Part shown: positions 51,173 through 61,070 of the stretch, piece by piece
How the letters are laid out: each line of letters opens with the position of its first letter
How positions within the stretch are numbered: position 1 is the first letter of the stretch
Assembly (NCBI GenBank): GCA_963665265.2
Contig: CAXXHQ010000001.1
Coordinates: forward strand, 806,001 to 870,000
Source of the DNA: CAXXHQ01 sp963665265
GTDB taxonomy: Bacteria > Planctomycetota > Planctomycetia > Pirellulales > Thermoguttaceae
Length of the DNA: 64,000 nt
Direction of reading: 5' to 3'
Translations under genes and position numbers: made by a program
The notes under the pieces: generated by a model
The model's input: only the letters and a program-made list of their open reading frames with translations
Database searches by the model: none
What the model was told of the DNA's origin: nothing

Positions 51173-53356
51173 TTACGTTCTATCAATCGCTTTGAAGCGG
51201 CATACTTCAAAGCAGCGGCCGCACTTAATGCAGCGAAGCTGGTCGATCACGTGCGGCTGCTTACGCTCGCCCGTGATGCAATTGACCGGGCAGTTCCGCG
51301 CGCAGGCCGTGCAACCGACGCACTTATCTTCGTTGACTTCGTACTGAACCAACGCGGCGCAGCGATGGGCCGGGCAGCGCCTTTCCACGACGTGCGCTTC
51401 GTACTCCTCGCGGTAATGTTCGAGCGTGCTAAGCACCGGGTTCGGGGCGGCCCGACCGAGTCCGCAAAGCGACGCCTTCTTCATCAACCCGCCAAGTCGC
51501 TTCAGCTTGTCGAGATCCTCAAGCGTGCCGTTTCCGGCCGAAATGCGCTCGAGAATTTCAAGCATGCGGGTAGTCCCTTCACGACACGGAGTGCATTTTC
51601 CGCAAGATTCGTCTTGCGAGAAGGTCATGAAGAACTTGGCGATATCGACCATGCAGTCGTCTTCGTCCAAGATGATCATGCCGCCCGAGCCCATGATCGA
51701 GCCAGCCTTGGTCAGCGTGTCGTAATCGATCGGAATATCGATCCACTTCGAAGGAATGCAACCGCCGGCCGGACCGCCGGTCTGAATCGCCTTGAGTTGC
51801 TTTCCGCCCGAGACTCCGCCGCCTATCTCGTAAACAACTTCCCGCAGCGTGGTGCCCATCGGCACTTCGACCAAGCCCGTGTGCTGAATTTTTCCGGCAA
51901 GGGCGAATACTTTCGTGCCGCCGCTCTTCTCCGTCCCCATGCGAGCGAACCATTCGGCGCCGTAGATGATGACGGCCGGAACGTTGGCGAACGTCTCGAC
52001 GTTGTTAATGACCGTGGGTTTCCCCCAAAGACCGCTTTGCGTCGGATAGGGAGGCCGAACCCGAGGTTGGCCGCGCTCGCCTTCGATGCTATGAATCAAC
52101 GCCGTTTCTTCGCCGCAAACGAAAGCGCCTGCGCCAAGCCGAATCTCCAGATCAAAATCATAACCCGAGTTGAGGATGTTCTTGCCGAGCAATCCCCATT
52201 CGCGGCAACGGTTGATGGCGTTCTGAATTCGTTTGATCGCCATGGGATATTCGGCGCGAATATACACGAACCCTTGATGCGCGCCGATGGCGAAGCCGCC
52301 GATCATCATCCCTTCGATGACGTTGAAAGGATCGCTTTCCAACATGCTGCGATCCATGAACGCGCCGGGATCGCCTTCGTCGGCGTTGCAGACGAGGTAG
52401 CGAACCGGATCGGCGGCGTTTAGCCCCATCTGCCATTTCTGGCCGGTGGCGAAACCTCCGCCCCCTCGACCGCGGAGCTTCGACTTTATCATCTCCTGCA
52501 CGACCGATTGCGGATTGTTCTTCTCCAAAACTTTGGCGATCGCCTGGAATCCGCGATAGTGAAAATACTCTTCAATGCTGTCGGGATCGAGTACGCCGTT
52601 ATGGCGAAGCGCGACGCGACTCTGCCGATTGAAAAACGCCACGTCGCCGTAAAGCTCGAAAAATTTGCGGCCGACGGTTTTCCCCGCGACCTTCAGACGA
52701 TCCACTTCCTTCCCGCCGACGAGATGCGAATTGACGATTTCGTCAATGTCCTCTTCGGTTTGAATCCGGTATAGAACTTTATCCGGTCGAACGAGGAGGA
52801 AGGAGTTTTTGCCGACTTCGCTCTCCGAGCATGCGCCGAAACAGCTTGCGGTGCGGACGCTGATCTTGTCCGAGCCCAGTCCCGCCTCTTGCAGCTTGCG
52901 TTCGAGCGAGGGCATGAGGCCCGACTGACCAGTCCAATTGCATCGCGCGCTGCCGCAAACCATTATTTCACGCTCGACGATCTTTTCGACGGGACCGTCA
53001 AGAACGCGACTTAATACCGGCGAGCCCTGCAAAACGTGCTGCGTGAAAATATCGTGCACCAAAGCGCGATCGACGCGCTCATACTTGACCGGCATGCGAC
53101 CGGGTACGAAAACGCCGACGATCGGCTCGCGGCTGCAACGACCCGTGCAACCGGTCTGGTGCAATACGACGTCGGTTCGACCGGAAGCGGCGATGTGCTT
53201 GCGAAATTCGTCGAGTACGTCGAGGCTCCCCGCCGCGTTTTCGCAGGTGGCCGAGCCGACCTGAATGCGGATTTCTTTTTTGCCCGAGCGTTGCTTGAGA
53301 ATGGAGTCGGCTTTTTGTGCCAAGGCCTCGAACTGTTGCGTTATAGCGCTACTCAC
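51173..53356 (-). CDS. hydB: NuoF-like NAD/FMN subunit with tandem thioredoxin-like domains (HndB-HndC fusion)
   Basis: 727 residues from GTG 53356; GGAAGG precedes it at good spacing. Two [2Fe-2S] thioredoxin-like domains are in tandem at the N-terminus. The first (about 28-112) has VGSATCENAAGS and HQTGCTGRCSREPIVGV and resembles HndB. The second (about 125-220) has VCGSARCNWTGQ and TASCFGACSES and resembles the normal HndC head. NuoF core: KLRGRGGGGFATGQKW, GAGAFVCGEETALIHSIEG, SCGKCTPCREGTTRM. The end is CVGCTACARNCP and CIKCGRCFEVC. In HndABCD enzymes HndB is separate; here it seems fused, explaining its absence from the operon. Confidence 0.9.
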   Translation of the reverse strand: MSSAITQQFEALAQKADSILKQRSGKKEIRIQVGSATCENAAGSLDVLDEFRKHIAASGRTDVVLHQTGCTGRCSREPIVGVFVPGRMPVKYERVDRALVHDIFTQHVLQGSPVLSRVLDGPVEKIVEREIMVCGSARCNWTGQSGLMPSLERKLQEAGLGSDKISVRTASCFGACSESEVGKNSFLLVRPDKVLYRIQTEEDIDEIVNSHLVGGKEVDRLKVAGKTVGRKFFELYGDVAFFNRQSRVALRHNGVLDPDSIEEYFHYRGFQAIAKVLEKNNPQSVVQEMIKSKLRGRGGGGFATGQKWQMGLNAADPVRYLVCNADEGDPGAFMDRSMLESDPFNVIEGMMIGGFAIGAHQGFVYIRAEYPMAIKRIQNAINRCREWGLLGKNILNSGYDFDLEIRLGAGAFVCGEETALIHSIEGERGQPRVRPPYPTQSGLWGKPTVINNVETFANVPAVIIYGAEWFARMGTEKSGGTKVFALAGKIQHTGLVEVPMGTTLREVVYEIGGGVSGGKQLKAIQTGGPAGGCIPSKWIDIPIDYDTLTKAGSIMGSGGMIILDEDDCMVDIAKFFMTFSQDESCGKCTPCREGTTRMLEILERISAGNGTLEDLDKLKRLGGLMKKASLCGLGRAAPNPVLSTLEHYREEYEAHVVERRCPAHRCAALVQYEVNEDKCVGCTACARNCPVNCITGERKQPHVIDQLRCIKCGRCFEVCRFKAIDRT

Positions 53357-53602
53357 TATCGCACCTTCCCAGCCGCATTGTATTTTTAGGAGGAAAATCC
53401 GAAACGCCGTATTAGAACGACCCGTTCCGGCGAACGATCAAAAAGACGCGCAAGCCGCGTTGGCGTATTTATACATCCGACAAGCCGATCTCGTCTAGCG
53501 TCCGGGTGCGGAAAACCGCAATTCGCCATTTCGCCTATTCTTCCAACAAACCTGTTTGTCGCACGAAAAAATGCGAAAAGCGAAAACGCCTCGTCTCCCG
53601 GA

Positions 53603-55735
53603 CTACTCTTCTTTCGGTCGGGTCAGGGGGCGAAATTGAGGAACACCGTGCGAAGCTTCCCGGACCGCCTCAACCGCCTCTTGATAGAAATGCAATTGAG
53701 CACGCATTTTGTGCCCTTTACGCTCCACCGGTCGATACGTCCCGTCCGAAAGAAGCCGTTTCGCCTTCACGTTATCGGCGAAAAAAACTTGCAAAGCGTC
53801 CATCAAACGGCGACGGGCGTTCGGATCGAGTACCGGAAAAAGAATCTCCAGTCGTTTACTCAAATTGCGAGTCATCCAATCGGCGCTGCTCAGGTAGACT
53901 TCCTCGTGCCCGCCGTTACGGAAGTAGAAAATCCGCGCGTGCTCAAGGTAACGGTCAATGATCGAGCGGACTTCGATATTGTCCGAAATGCCGGGAATTC
54001 CCGGGCGAAGACAGCATATCCCCCGAACGTTCAAACGAACTTGCACGCCTGCCTTCGAGGCCCGATACAACGCCCGAATCATCTCCGGGTCTTGCAGCGA
54101 ATTGAACTTCGCCATAATCAGACCGGGCCGATCGGGAGAAGAAACCTGTATCTCGCGGTCAATCAAATCGATAAATTTTTGACGCAACCCGGTGGGGGCG
54201 ATCGCCAAACGCGACCAACCGACCGACTCGGAATAACCCGTGAGTAAATTGAAAAAGGCGGCCACGTCGGCGGCCACGTCTCGGTCAACCGTCATTAATC
54301 CGAAGTCGGAATACATCCTCGCCGTGCGGTCGTTGTAGTTTCCCGTGGCAAGATGAACGTAACGCTGCAAACGTTGCGATTCGCGACGAACGATCATGAG
54401 CGCCTTCGCGTGGGTTTTGAACCCCGCGACGCCGTAAATAACGTGTACTCCGGCGTCCTCCAACCGTTTCGCCCATTGAATGTTTCGCGCTTCGTCGAAA
54501 CGAGCCTTCAGTTCGACGAGGACGGTCACTTCCTTGCCGTTCGAGGCGGCGCGGCCGAGTGCGCGGACGATCGGCGAATCGCCGCTGGTCCGATAAAGCG
54601 TCTGCTTGATGGCCAACACTCCCGGATCGTCGGCGGCATGCTCGACCAATTGCACGACCGAATCGAACGCTTCGTACGGATGAAACAGGAGAACGTCGCG
54701 ATTTTGCAGCGTTTGCCAAATATCGTCCGAACCGATCAAGTCCCGAGGGCGCTGTGCGGGCCAATCCTCAGCCTTGAACATGTCGAACCCGCGTCGATTG
54801 GCCAACTCCATCAGACTCGCCGAATTGACGACTTCGACTTCGTAAACGCTCTCCTCGCTAAGCTTCAGCCAGCGAGTCAGCCAGTTTTTTACTCGCGTGT
54901 CGGGGTTCGCCGAAATGGCCAAACGAACCGGGGCCCGTCGCAGTCGCGAATGAACGACCTTCTCCATCGCATGTAATAGATCTTCGACCTCTTCGTCGTG
55001 CAGAACGACGTCGGCGTCGCGTGCGATCCGGAACGATGCGGCGGCGAGCGTTTTATATCCCGGAAACAATTCATGCAAGTTGCCGGCGATGACGTCTTCG
55101 AGCCAGGCCAGATGTACCCCTTGCTCCGTCGGCAACGAGACGAATCGGGAAAGTTGCGACGGAACCGGGACCGCGACGAATTTTGCCTTCGGCTCTTCGC
55201 CCGGAGCGGCCCCCTTCAATTCGGCTTCCGAGACGATCAACGCGCCGACGTGCATTTGCATGCTCGGCAAAAGCGGACGCGGCTTCAAATCCTCCAACGC
55301 CATCGGAGTAAGTAGCGGCATAATCTCGCGCGCAAAATACGATTTCAAATGCTGCCGATGCGGCGATGTCCACGCCGAACGCGATACCACGACCAATCCG
55401 TGATCGGTCAATTGCCGGAGAAGATCGCGAACCGCCGCGCTCAGATCGTCGAACATCCGATGCGCGCGCGAGGAGATGGCCGTCAACTGCTCGGCGGGCG
55501 TCATGCCCGACGGATCGCGACGGCGAATTTTCGCGGCGCTCTGCCGCATAAGCCCCGCCACGCGAACGAGAAAAAACTCGTCTAAATTCGATCCGACGAT
55601 CGCCAAAAACTTCAATCGTTCGAGCAAGGGAAGCTCTTCGCATAACCCTTCCTCAAGAACTCGCTGATTGAACTCCAACCAGCTCAACTCGCGGTTCAAA
55701 TACAGCTCGGGCGATTTTAACGGGTCTTTGGACAT
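53603..55735 (-). CDS. ppk1: polyphosphate kinase 1
   Basis: 710 residues, full length. It makes polyphosphate from ATP via phospho-His. N-terminal YLNRELSWLEFNQRVLEEG and NLDEFFLVRVAGL. The ATP-binding domain has VLLFHPYEAFDSVVQLV and AIKQTLYRTSGDSPIVRAL. The active-site His is in AGFKTHAKALMIVRRE, and the second conserved block is SSADWMTRNLSKRLEILFPV near residue 600. Downstream of the Ppx/GppA gene on the same strand (59-base gap), it is part of a CHAD-ppx-ppk cluster. Confidence 0.97.
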   Translation of the reverse strand: MSKDPLKSPELYLNRELSWLEFNQRVLEEGLCEELPLLERLKFLAIVGSNLDEFFLVRVAGLMRQSAAKIRRRDPSGMTPAEQLTAISSRAHRMFDDLSAAVRDLLRQLTDHGLVVVSRSAWTSPHRQHLKSYFAREIMPLLTPMALEDLKPRPLLPSMQMHVGALIVSEAELKGAAPGEEPKAKFVAVPVPSQLSRFVSLPTEQGVHLAWLEDVIAGNLHELFPGYKTLAAASFRIARDADVVLHDEEVEDLLHAMEKVVHSRLRRAPVRLAISANPDTRVKNWLTRWLKLSEESVYEVEVVNSASLMELANRRGFDMFKAEDWPAQRPRDLIGSDDIWQTLQNRDVLLFHPYEAFDSVVQLVEHAADDPGVLAIKQTLYRTSGDSPIVRALGRAASNGKEVTVLVELKARFDEARNIQWAKRLEDAGVHVIYGVAGFKTHAKALMIVRRESQRLQRYVHLATGNYNDRTARMYSDFGLMTVDRDVAADVAAFFNLLTGYSESVGWSRLAIAPTGLRQKFIDLIDREIQVSSPDRPGLIMAKFNSLQDPEMIRALYRASKAGVQVRLNVRGICCLRPGIPGISDNIEVRSIIDRYLEHARIFYFRNGGHEEVYLSSADWMTRNLSKRLEILFPVLDPNARRRLMDALQVFFADNVKAKRLLSDGTYRPVERKGHKMRAQLHFYQEAVEAVREASHGVPQFRPLTRPKEE

Positions 55736-55794
55736 GAATCAGGACACGGGGCTCGGGGTTCAAGGATCAACGGACGGAAATGAACGAACGAAAA

Positions 55795-57357
55795 TCAGGC
55801 CTCTTCAACGTGAATTTTCAGGCCGAAGATTTCCATGAACAAATCACCCTTCGTCTGCAACGAATGCTCGATCAAAAGCATGTCGCAGCCGGGCGGAATG
55901 ATCGCCGTGAAATCGTCGCCCTTTCGCTGAAAGCGTATTTCCGAGGCGCGGGGAAAATTGCCCCGTACCAACGCGTCGGCCACGCGAAGAATCGCCGCCA
56001 ATTTGCAAACGATCACGCGATGTTCGCGAGGCATCGTCATGTAAGTCAAATGCGAGGCGCGAGGCGCGCTGCGACGATGATAGCGCGCAACCTGCGAAAT
56101 AATCGTTATCTCTTGACGATTCAGTCCGAATATCTCGGAATTGGCGATTATGTATTCGCTGTGCTTGTGATGGGCTCGATTGCTGACGAAACCGCCGACC
56201 TCGTGCAATAAGGAGGCCACCTGCAAAAGCAATCGATACCGCGACGGCAAACCGTGATCCCGCTGTAAAAAATCGAAGAGCCGAACCGCGGCGTCGGCGA
56301 CGTGCCGAGCGTGGTTCATGTCGATGTGATACTTCTCGGCCACCGAGCAGGCCGAGTGAATGACCCCCTCGAGAACCGCTTCGTCCTCTTGCCCGGTAAC
56401 TTCGCGGGCCAATTCCAAAAGCAGGCCGTCACGCATCGATACGTGCGAGACGATCATTCGCTCGGCCGCCGTGCGATGCAATAACGTTTGGTAAACGAGC
56501 AACGCGGGATTGAGCGTTTCCGCCTCGGCGAAGGGAATGCCGTGCAATTTCGACAGACCTTCGGGCGCGTGACGCTCGCACTGTTCGACGAAAGCGTCGA
56601 AGTCCGCGATTTCGACGGCGGTTAGATCGGGCGAGTCGGTCTCGCGGCCTATCTCGCGAGCGGCGAATCGGGCGTCTCCGCCCACCGCCACGAAAAATCG
56701 AATCTCGTCGAGCGGCAAGGAATTTTGCACCGAATCGAGCGCGTTGGCGATGTGACGACGCAATAGATCGGCCGAACGCTGCGGCGACTCCTCGCTCGTC
56801 GAAAACATTTCTTGCAAACGGATGGAACCTAGCCGCAAGCTCTGCGAAGTGACGATTTCGTCCCCCTGCAAAATCGTCAATAACGTGCTGCCGCCCCCCA
56901 CGTCCGCGACGAGCGTTTGACGACGATCGTCGCCCAAAAGATGCTTAATCGCTTGCCGAACGGCCGAAACGGTCAGCCGACTCTCTTCGGTCGTGTCGAT
57001 GACGCCGACGTGAAAGCCGGCCGCCATGAAAATACGATCGAGAAACAGGTCGGCGTTCGAGGCCTCTCGGACGGCGCTCGTGGCGACGGCGCGAATGCGC
57101 TCGGCCTTGTATAAATCGATCAACTGACGGTAATCGCGGAGCACTTGAATCGCCGCCCGCATGCTTTCGCCGCCGAGACGCCCTTGCCGAAAGGTGTCTT
57201 GCCCAAGCCGTACCGCGCGCTGCAAGCGCTCAAGCGATTCAATCCGGCCGTCGCTAAAGACTTCGGCGAGAGCCATCCGCACCGAGTTGGCTCCGATATC
57301 GACGGCGGCGACGATTTTCGCCGTCGGCGGAACAGGTTTGGCTTCGCTAGCGTCCAT
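55795..57357 (-). CDS. ppx: exopolyphosphatase/pppGpp phosphatase with HD domain
   Basis: 520 residues. Actin-like ASKHA domain: VAAVDIGANSVRMALAEVF, ATSAVREASNADLFLDRI, DVGGGSTLLTILQGDE, VGGDARFAARE. The C-terminal HD-type helical domain has NHARHVADAAVRLFDFL, LLLQVASLLHEVGGFVS and HHKHSEYII. Ppx degrades polyphosphate from the chain ends and may also hydrolyse pppGpp. It is located between a CHAD protein gene and ppk1, so synthesis, binding and breakdown of polyphosphate are together. Confidence 0.95.
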   Translation of the reverse strand: MDASEAKPVPPTAKIVAAVDIGANSVRMALAEVFSDGRIESLERLQRAVRLGQDTFRQGRLGGESMRAAIQVLRDYRQLIDLYKAERIRAVATSAVREASNADLFLDRIFMAAGFHVGVIDTTEESRLTVSAVRQAIKHLLGDDRRQTLVADVGGGSTLLTILQGDEIVTSQSLRLGSIRLQEMFSTSEESPQRSADLLRRHIANALDSVQNSLPLDEIRFFVAVGGDARFAAREIGRETDSPDLTAVEIADFDAFVEQCERHAPEGLSKLHGIPFAEAETLNPALLVYQTLLHRTAAERMIVSHVSMRDGLLLELAREVTGQEDEAVLEGVIHSACSVAEKYHIDMNHARHVADAAVRLFDFLQRDHGLPSRYRLLLQVASLLHEVGGFVSNRAHHKHSEYIIANSEIFGLNRQEITIISQVARYHRRSAPRASHLTYMTMPREHRVIVCKLAAILRVADALVRGNFPRASEIRFQRKGDDFTAIIPPGCDMLLIEHSLQTKGDLFMEIFGLKIHVEEA

Positions 57358-57602
57358 GTGCGATTGTTGAAAGAGAAATCGAAATGCCGCAATAACTGAC
57401 GCCCCCTATTGTTGTTAGGAAGCAGAAGCGGTCAAGAGCAAATTGGGGTGGGGAAAACAGGTGACGAGGCGACCAATCCGGGGAACGGAATACCCGATCG
57501 CTCTGATTCCGCGAAACCGCCCTCTATGCGTCGCCTTTACATGCCGCCCCGCCGAAACTATCCGGCGGTTAACCCTCTCTCGCCCTCTTCTCTAACCGCC
57601 CG

Positions 57603-58847
57603 CTAACGAGAAACGATCAGCTTATGCGGATGCTTTTTCGGGACGGCGCTAGCGCCGGAGTCGGAACGCAACGAGCGATCACCCTCTTTTTCGAATTCGG
57701 CGCGAACGGCCGGGGGCGGAAACTCTGCCTCGCCCGAATCTGCATCAGCGTCTTTAACTGCCGACGAAGCGACGACCGACGTTTCGACGGCGACGGTGTC
57801 TCCTGCGGATTCTTCTGCGACAGACTCGGCGGAAACCTCCTCGGGAATCGTCGTTTCGGCCGAAGCGGCCGCCGACTCGCTCGGCACATCAACGTTGGTC
57901 TCGGGGGACGAGGATCGGACAACGGCTACCAAATCGTTCCAGCCCCCCTGCTCCGTCGTCTCGCGCCAGAGACGAACGAGCTCCCCGAAAGCGCGAACTC
58001 GAGTTTCGCGGCGATCCTGGGCGATCCGCTCAATGCCGACGCTAAGCCGGGCGAACAGGTTGGCATGACCGTATAGAGCGCAAAGCCGATCGCATTCCTC
58101 AATGGCGAATTCCTCGAGTTCGTCGATCCAGACGTCGCAATCGTGGATTTCGCCAAGCAAAGTTTGGATGCGTTTGACCAAGTTCACCGACGCGTCGATC
58201 CGACGACCGTAGAGCGGCTTGGCGATTTCGATGGTATAGCGAAGCCGTTTGACGGCAATACGCAAAGCGTGATGCCCGACGGCGTCCTCTTCACGATCGA
58301 GCGCTTTCCCTTGCGAAAGCACGTCGTCAAGGTTCGTAAGGATATGCTCCTCGGCCCGCGCGTAGCTGCCGCGATTGCGCTCCGCGGCGTCGATCCCGGC
58401 GGCCGCCTGAACCTGCTTGGCGCCCTTTTCCAAGTCCTTGAAAAAGCCGCGTTCTTGCATGCGATTCAACGATTTCAAAACCCCTTTCTGCAAATCCTCC
58501 CTCTGATACTCCAAGAGGATCAACAGACGTTCAATGCCGGGCTTGCAAAGAGGATCGGTCTGCTTGGAAAGCTCTTCGCGAAGGAAAAGAATTTGAACGT
58601 CGCAGTCGCGCGCGTCGCCCAATCCGCCGGTGATTCGCTTGATTTCCTTGCTCCAACGCTTAACCAAACGCGGCTTAAAGCATTCGCCGAACATTTGCAA
58701 AGCCGCCCGCAGCCGACGCGAAGCGACCCTCGCGCGATGCACGTATTCAATATCTTCGGCGGCGCGAATGCCGTCGAACTGCGCTCGCAAGATCTTGGCT
58801 TGCTTGCGTAAATACTTGGCCGCTAGCAGACGATAACCGGCGTTCAC
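57603..58847 (-). CDS. CHAD-domain protein
   Basis: 414 residues from GTG 58847, AGGA 7 bases upstream. Two CHAD halves with the basic, polyphosphate-binding helices: YVHRARVASRRLRAALQMFGE (about residue 35) and HALRIAVKRLRYTIEIAKP (about 195). The end (about 315-414) is a low-complexity Ala/Ser/Val/Glu-rich tail with a basic terminus (KKHPHKLIVSR). CHAD proteins localise to polyphosphate granules. It is upstream of ppx and ppk1 on the same strand with a 245-base spacer that shows no other gene. Confidence 0.93.
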   Translation of the reverse strand: MNAGYRLLAAKYLRKQAKILRAQFDGIRAAEDIEYVHRARVASRRLRAALQMFGECFKPRLVKRWSKEIKRITGGLGDARDCDVQILFLREELSKQTDPLCKPGIERLLILLEYQREDLQKGVLKSLNRMQERGFFKDLEKGAKQVQAAAGIDAAERNRGSYARAEEHILTNLDDVLSQGKALDREEDAVGHHALRIAVKRLRYTIEIAKPLYGRRIDASVNLVKRIQTLLGEIHDCDVWIDELEEFAIEECDRLCALYGHANLFARLSVGIERIAQDRRETRVRAFGELVRLWRETTEQGGWNDLVAVVRSSSPETNVDVPSESAAASAETTIPEEVSAESVAEESAGDTVAVETSVVASSAVKDADADSGEAEFPPPAVRAEFEKEGDRSLRSDSGASAVPKKHPHKLIVSR

Positions 58848-59131
58848 GAGTGTTTCCTGATTATTGTGGGCGGACGTATCGTAATACGTTCTTTGCCGAC
58901 CGAGGACGCAATTAAGTCATATATTATACCCGCACTAGGACGAGTCGCTATCATGCGTTTTGCGGAACGAACGGTTTCAAACGGCGAATAATCGCCGCAA
59001 GTCCCTGCAAAACCGATAGTTCGAGAATTCCGCGTTTTTATTTTGTAAAGGTTAAGCGCCCCCCTTTCCTCGCGGGATGCTTAACGATTACCTAACAGAA
59101 CGACAACAAAAGCCCCGATCCTTCGCAACGC

Positions 59132-60127
59132 TCATTTTTCAGGCGCGGCGTCGGGAATCGTCGTCGAAACCGTCGTCGGCGCGGCGGCCGAAACCGGAGA
59201 ACGCGAAACGTCGGACTCAACGTTCGGCTCAAAGAGGTCGTCGTGCTGCGTTTGCGAAAGTCGCAGGATGAGCAACTTCTGATCGAGGCAAGAGTTTTCC
59301 TCGGTAAAGAGATGATGACCTGCGCTTCCTTCTCGTTTCGGCAGGCAGGTCATGACGAAAACGGAGCCCGGCTGAAGCGTCGTCTTCATCGTCAAATCGT
59401 TGAATGCGTATTTCGGCCGGCTGGCGTCCAGGCGACCGATGCTTTGGCCGACGACGTCTTGATCGACGATCCAGCGCTGTCGGCTTTGACCGTATTGAAC
59501 TTCGGGGGTCATCTCGACGCGAACGCCCCCGTCCGACTCGGGAAACGTCTTGACCGCCAAAACGCCCTGCGCTTGATTGAACGTCTCGCCGCGGAGTTGA
59601 TCCCCGTCTTTGATTAACAGCGGAAGCTGATCGAGAATCTTCGTGAGCGTCACTTCGCCCCGCTGACCCGCTCGAATTTGAATGTGGCGGCGAGTCACGT
59701 TCGGCTGCGCGGTAACGTCCACCTTCATCTCTTCGGACTTCGCCTCCGGAGCCGGCTTGTCCGCCAATTCCATCAACTCGGTCAATACGACAGGAAGCTG
59801 CGGACCTGTCATCCCGGCGCGAAATCCGTTGCGAACCAGTTTTTGCCGCAGATCGACCGAGAACTTCTGCTCGTCGGTTTCCGCCCAAAGCTTGTCGTTC
59901 ACTCGATCGTCGCCGTAGGGAACCCGAACGAAGAATATCTCTAACACGCAACTGTCGGCCGACATTTTGGCCGGGTTCAGCAACGCTTTCCCTTTTTGCT
60001 TTAACGCCGCCTGACAACCAGATGCTAGCGCCGTGAGCGCCGCCGCTACCGCCAAAAGTCCGACGCCGCGCAACGCCCCCCGGCTTCGGACGAAATACGC
60101 GATCGAATTGGCGACTAAAGACGACAT
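59132..60127 (-). CDS. lipoprotein of unknown function
   Basis: 331 residues from ATG 60127. N-terminal SRGALRGVGLLAVAAALTALASGC ends in a lipobox. No known domain. The mature protein contains SCVLEIFFVRVPYGDDRVNDKLW, LRQKLVRNGFRAGMTGPQLP, and a Q/R-rich middle (TRRHIQIRAGQRGEVTL). The C-terminal part has QPGSVFVMTCLPKREGSAGHHLF and a Ser/Thr/Pro-rich end. The frame is open a further 27 codons upstream, but the lipoprotein leader suggests ATG 60127. The composition fits planctomycete secreted proteins. No function is assigned. Confidence 0.75.
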   Translation of the reverse strand: MSSLVANSIAYFVRSRGALRGVGLLAVAAALTALASGCQAALKQKGKALLNPAKMSADSCVLEIFFVRVPYGDDRVNDKLWAETDEQKFSVDLRQKLVRNGFRAGMTGPQLPVVLTELMELADKPAPEAKSEEMKVDVTAQPNVTRRHIQIRAGQRGEVTLTKILDQLPLLIKDGDQLRGETFNQAQGVLAVKTFPESDGGVRVEMTPEVQYGQSRQRWIVDQDVVGQSIGRLDASRPKYAFNDLTMKTTLQPGSVFVMTCLPKREGSAGHHLFTEENSCLDQKLLILRLSQTQHDDLFEPNVESDVSRSPVSAAAPTTVSTTIPDAAPEK

Positions 60128-60476
60128 CGGCTCGGCCAGCCCGGCAAAAAACGGCACGGATCTAGTATGGGAGGGGCGTAAGGTATCGACGCCGAGCAGG
60201 CAAGTCAAGTGAAGATAGGAAAGCGAACGCAGCCCATGAAACTATCATCGCGGTAGGCCGCTCTGCGAGCGCCAATGGCCAGCCTTCACGACCGCCGGAC
60301 GCCGCCGCCTGCTCACCCAGCCGTTCCAGGCGCCGACTTGCCCGACCTGCACCTGCCCCGCCCGCTTCCACGACTAAACCTATCCGCCCCCTTACGATCT
60401 GCGCGAGAATCCTCCGCGTCCCCCGCGTCTCCGCGTGAATCTCTTGCGTTCGCATTCGCGATTTATCGGCGAACCG
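60128..60476. repeat. 349-base spacer with CTCCGCG-type repeat
   Basis: GATCTGCGCGAGAATCCTCC and CCGCGTCTCCGCGTGAATCT (60398-60445) resemble the CTCTGCG-type dispersed unit also found near 21652. No RNA gene or clear promoter can be assigned. Confidence 0.45.
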
Positions 60477-61070
60477 CTACGGCTTCTCTTTTTCCGCGTC
60501 GAGCCGAATCAGTTTCGGCGTGGGAATGGTCGTCCCGACGACGCGGCCGTGAGCGGCGACAAGCTCGTCAAACGTCGATTCCAAAAACGCGTAAACCGAT
60601 TTCGGCGGCTTCAACGATAGCCAATGATCGACTAGCGAGGCGACGTGCGCGTCGTAAGCCTTCTTCGAATGCCCGTGCGCAAAACAACGCTTGCCGAGCC
60701 GACGAACGTCGCCGTCGAAATCCGGACTGATATGCCATAGCTCATGAACGACCGTATCCAGCTTTTCGCGGAACGGAAGATTGAGAAAACGCGGCAGATA
60801 GAACGTCAAAACGTAGAGCATTTCGCGGCCCGAAGGATCCAGGACCCGCTGAACGACCCACTTTTTCCCCCGCTTGACCACATGCCTTTTTCCGTCCGGA
60901 AATCGAAGCGGAGTAAGCGAGGCGTACATGCCGTGCTTGACGCTCGACCTGGTTTGCGAAAAACTGACGGCCACGCGCGGCATATCAATATGGCGCAGCG
61001 ACTCCACCCGCAAAGCGAAGTCTTCGCAAAGGAGTCGAACTTGTAGCGTAAAATCAAAGCCGTCGGGCAT
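60477..61070 (-). CDS. putative metallopeptidase-like protein
   Basis: 197 residues. Motif TVVHELWHISPDFDGDVRRLG is an HExxH-type zinc site with a downstream conserved block, as in the putative phage metallopeptidase and SprT-like families. No signal peptide or membrane helix is seen. The basic N-terminal part contains RVAVSFSQTRSSVKHGMYASLTPLRF and a KRGKKWVVQRV strand. It is on the same strand as the ribosomal operon, 109 bases after rplQ. Enzymatic activity is inferred from the motif only. Confidence 0.7.
   Translation of the reverse strand: MPDGFDFTLQVRLLCEDFALRVESLRHIDMPRVAVSFSQTRSSVKHGMYASLTPLRFPDGKRHVVKRGKKWVVQRVLDPSGREMLYVLTFYLPRFLNLPFREKLDTVVHELWHISPDFDGDVRRLGKRCFAHGHSKKAYDAHVASLVDHWLSLKPPKSVYAFLESTFDELVAAHGRVVGTTIPTPKLIRLDAEKEKP

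Noticed and set aside
49349..52423. 1024-codon open frame on the plus strand opposite the second hydrogenase operon
   Set aside because: It is antisense to hydA and hydB, whose products match known families from end to end. Its predicted protein is Arg/His/Ala-rich without domains, a shadow of codon bias in the real genes.
53357..53602. Search for a sigma-54 promoter ahead of the second hydrogenase operon
   Set aside because: No TGGCA-N-TTGC pair with correct spacing was found on the minus strand; the only GG-N10-GC match overlaps the ribosome site.
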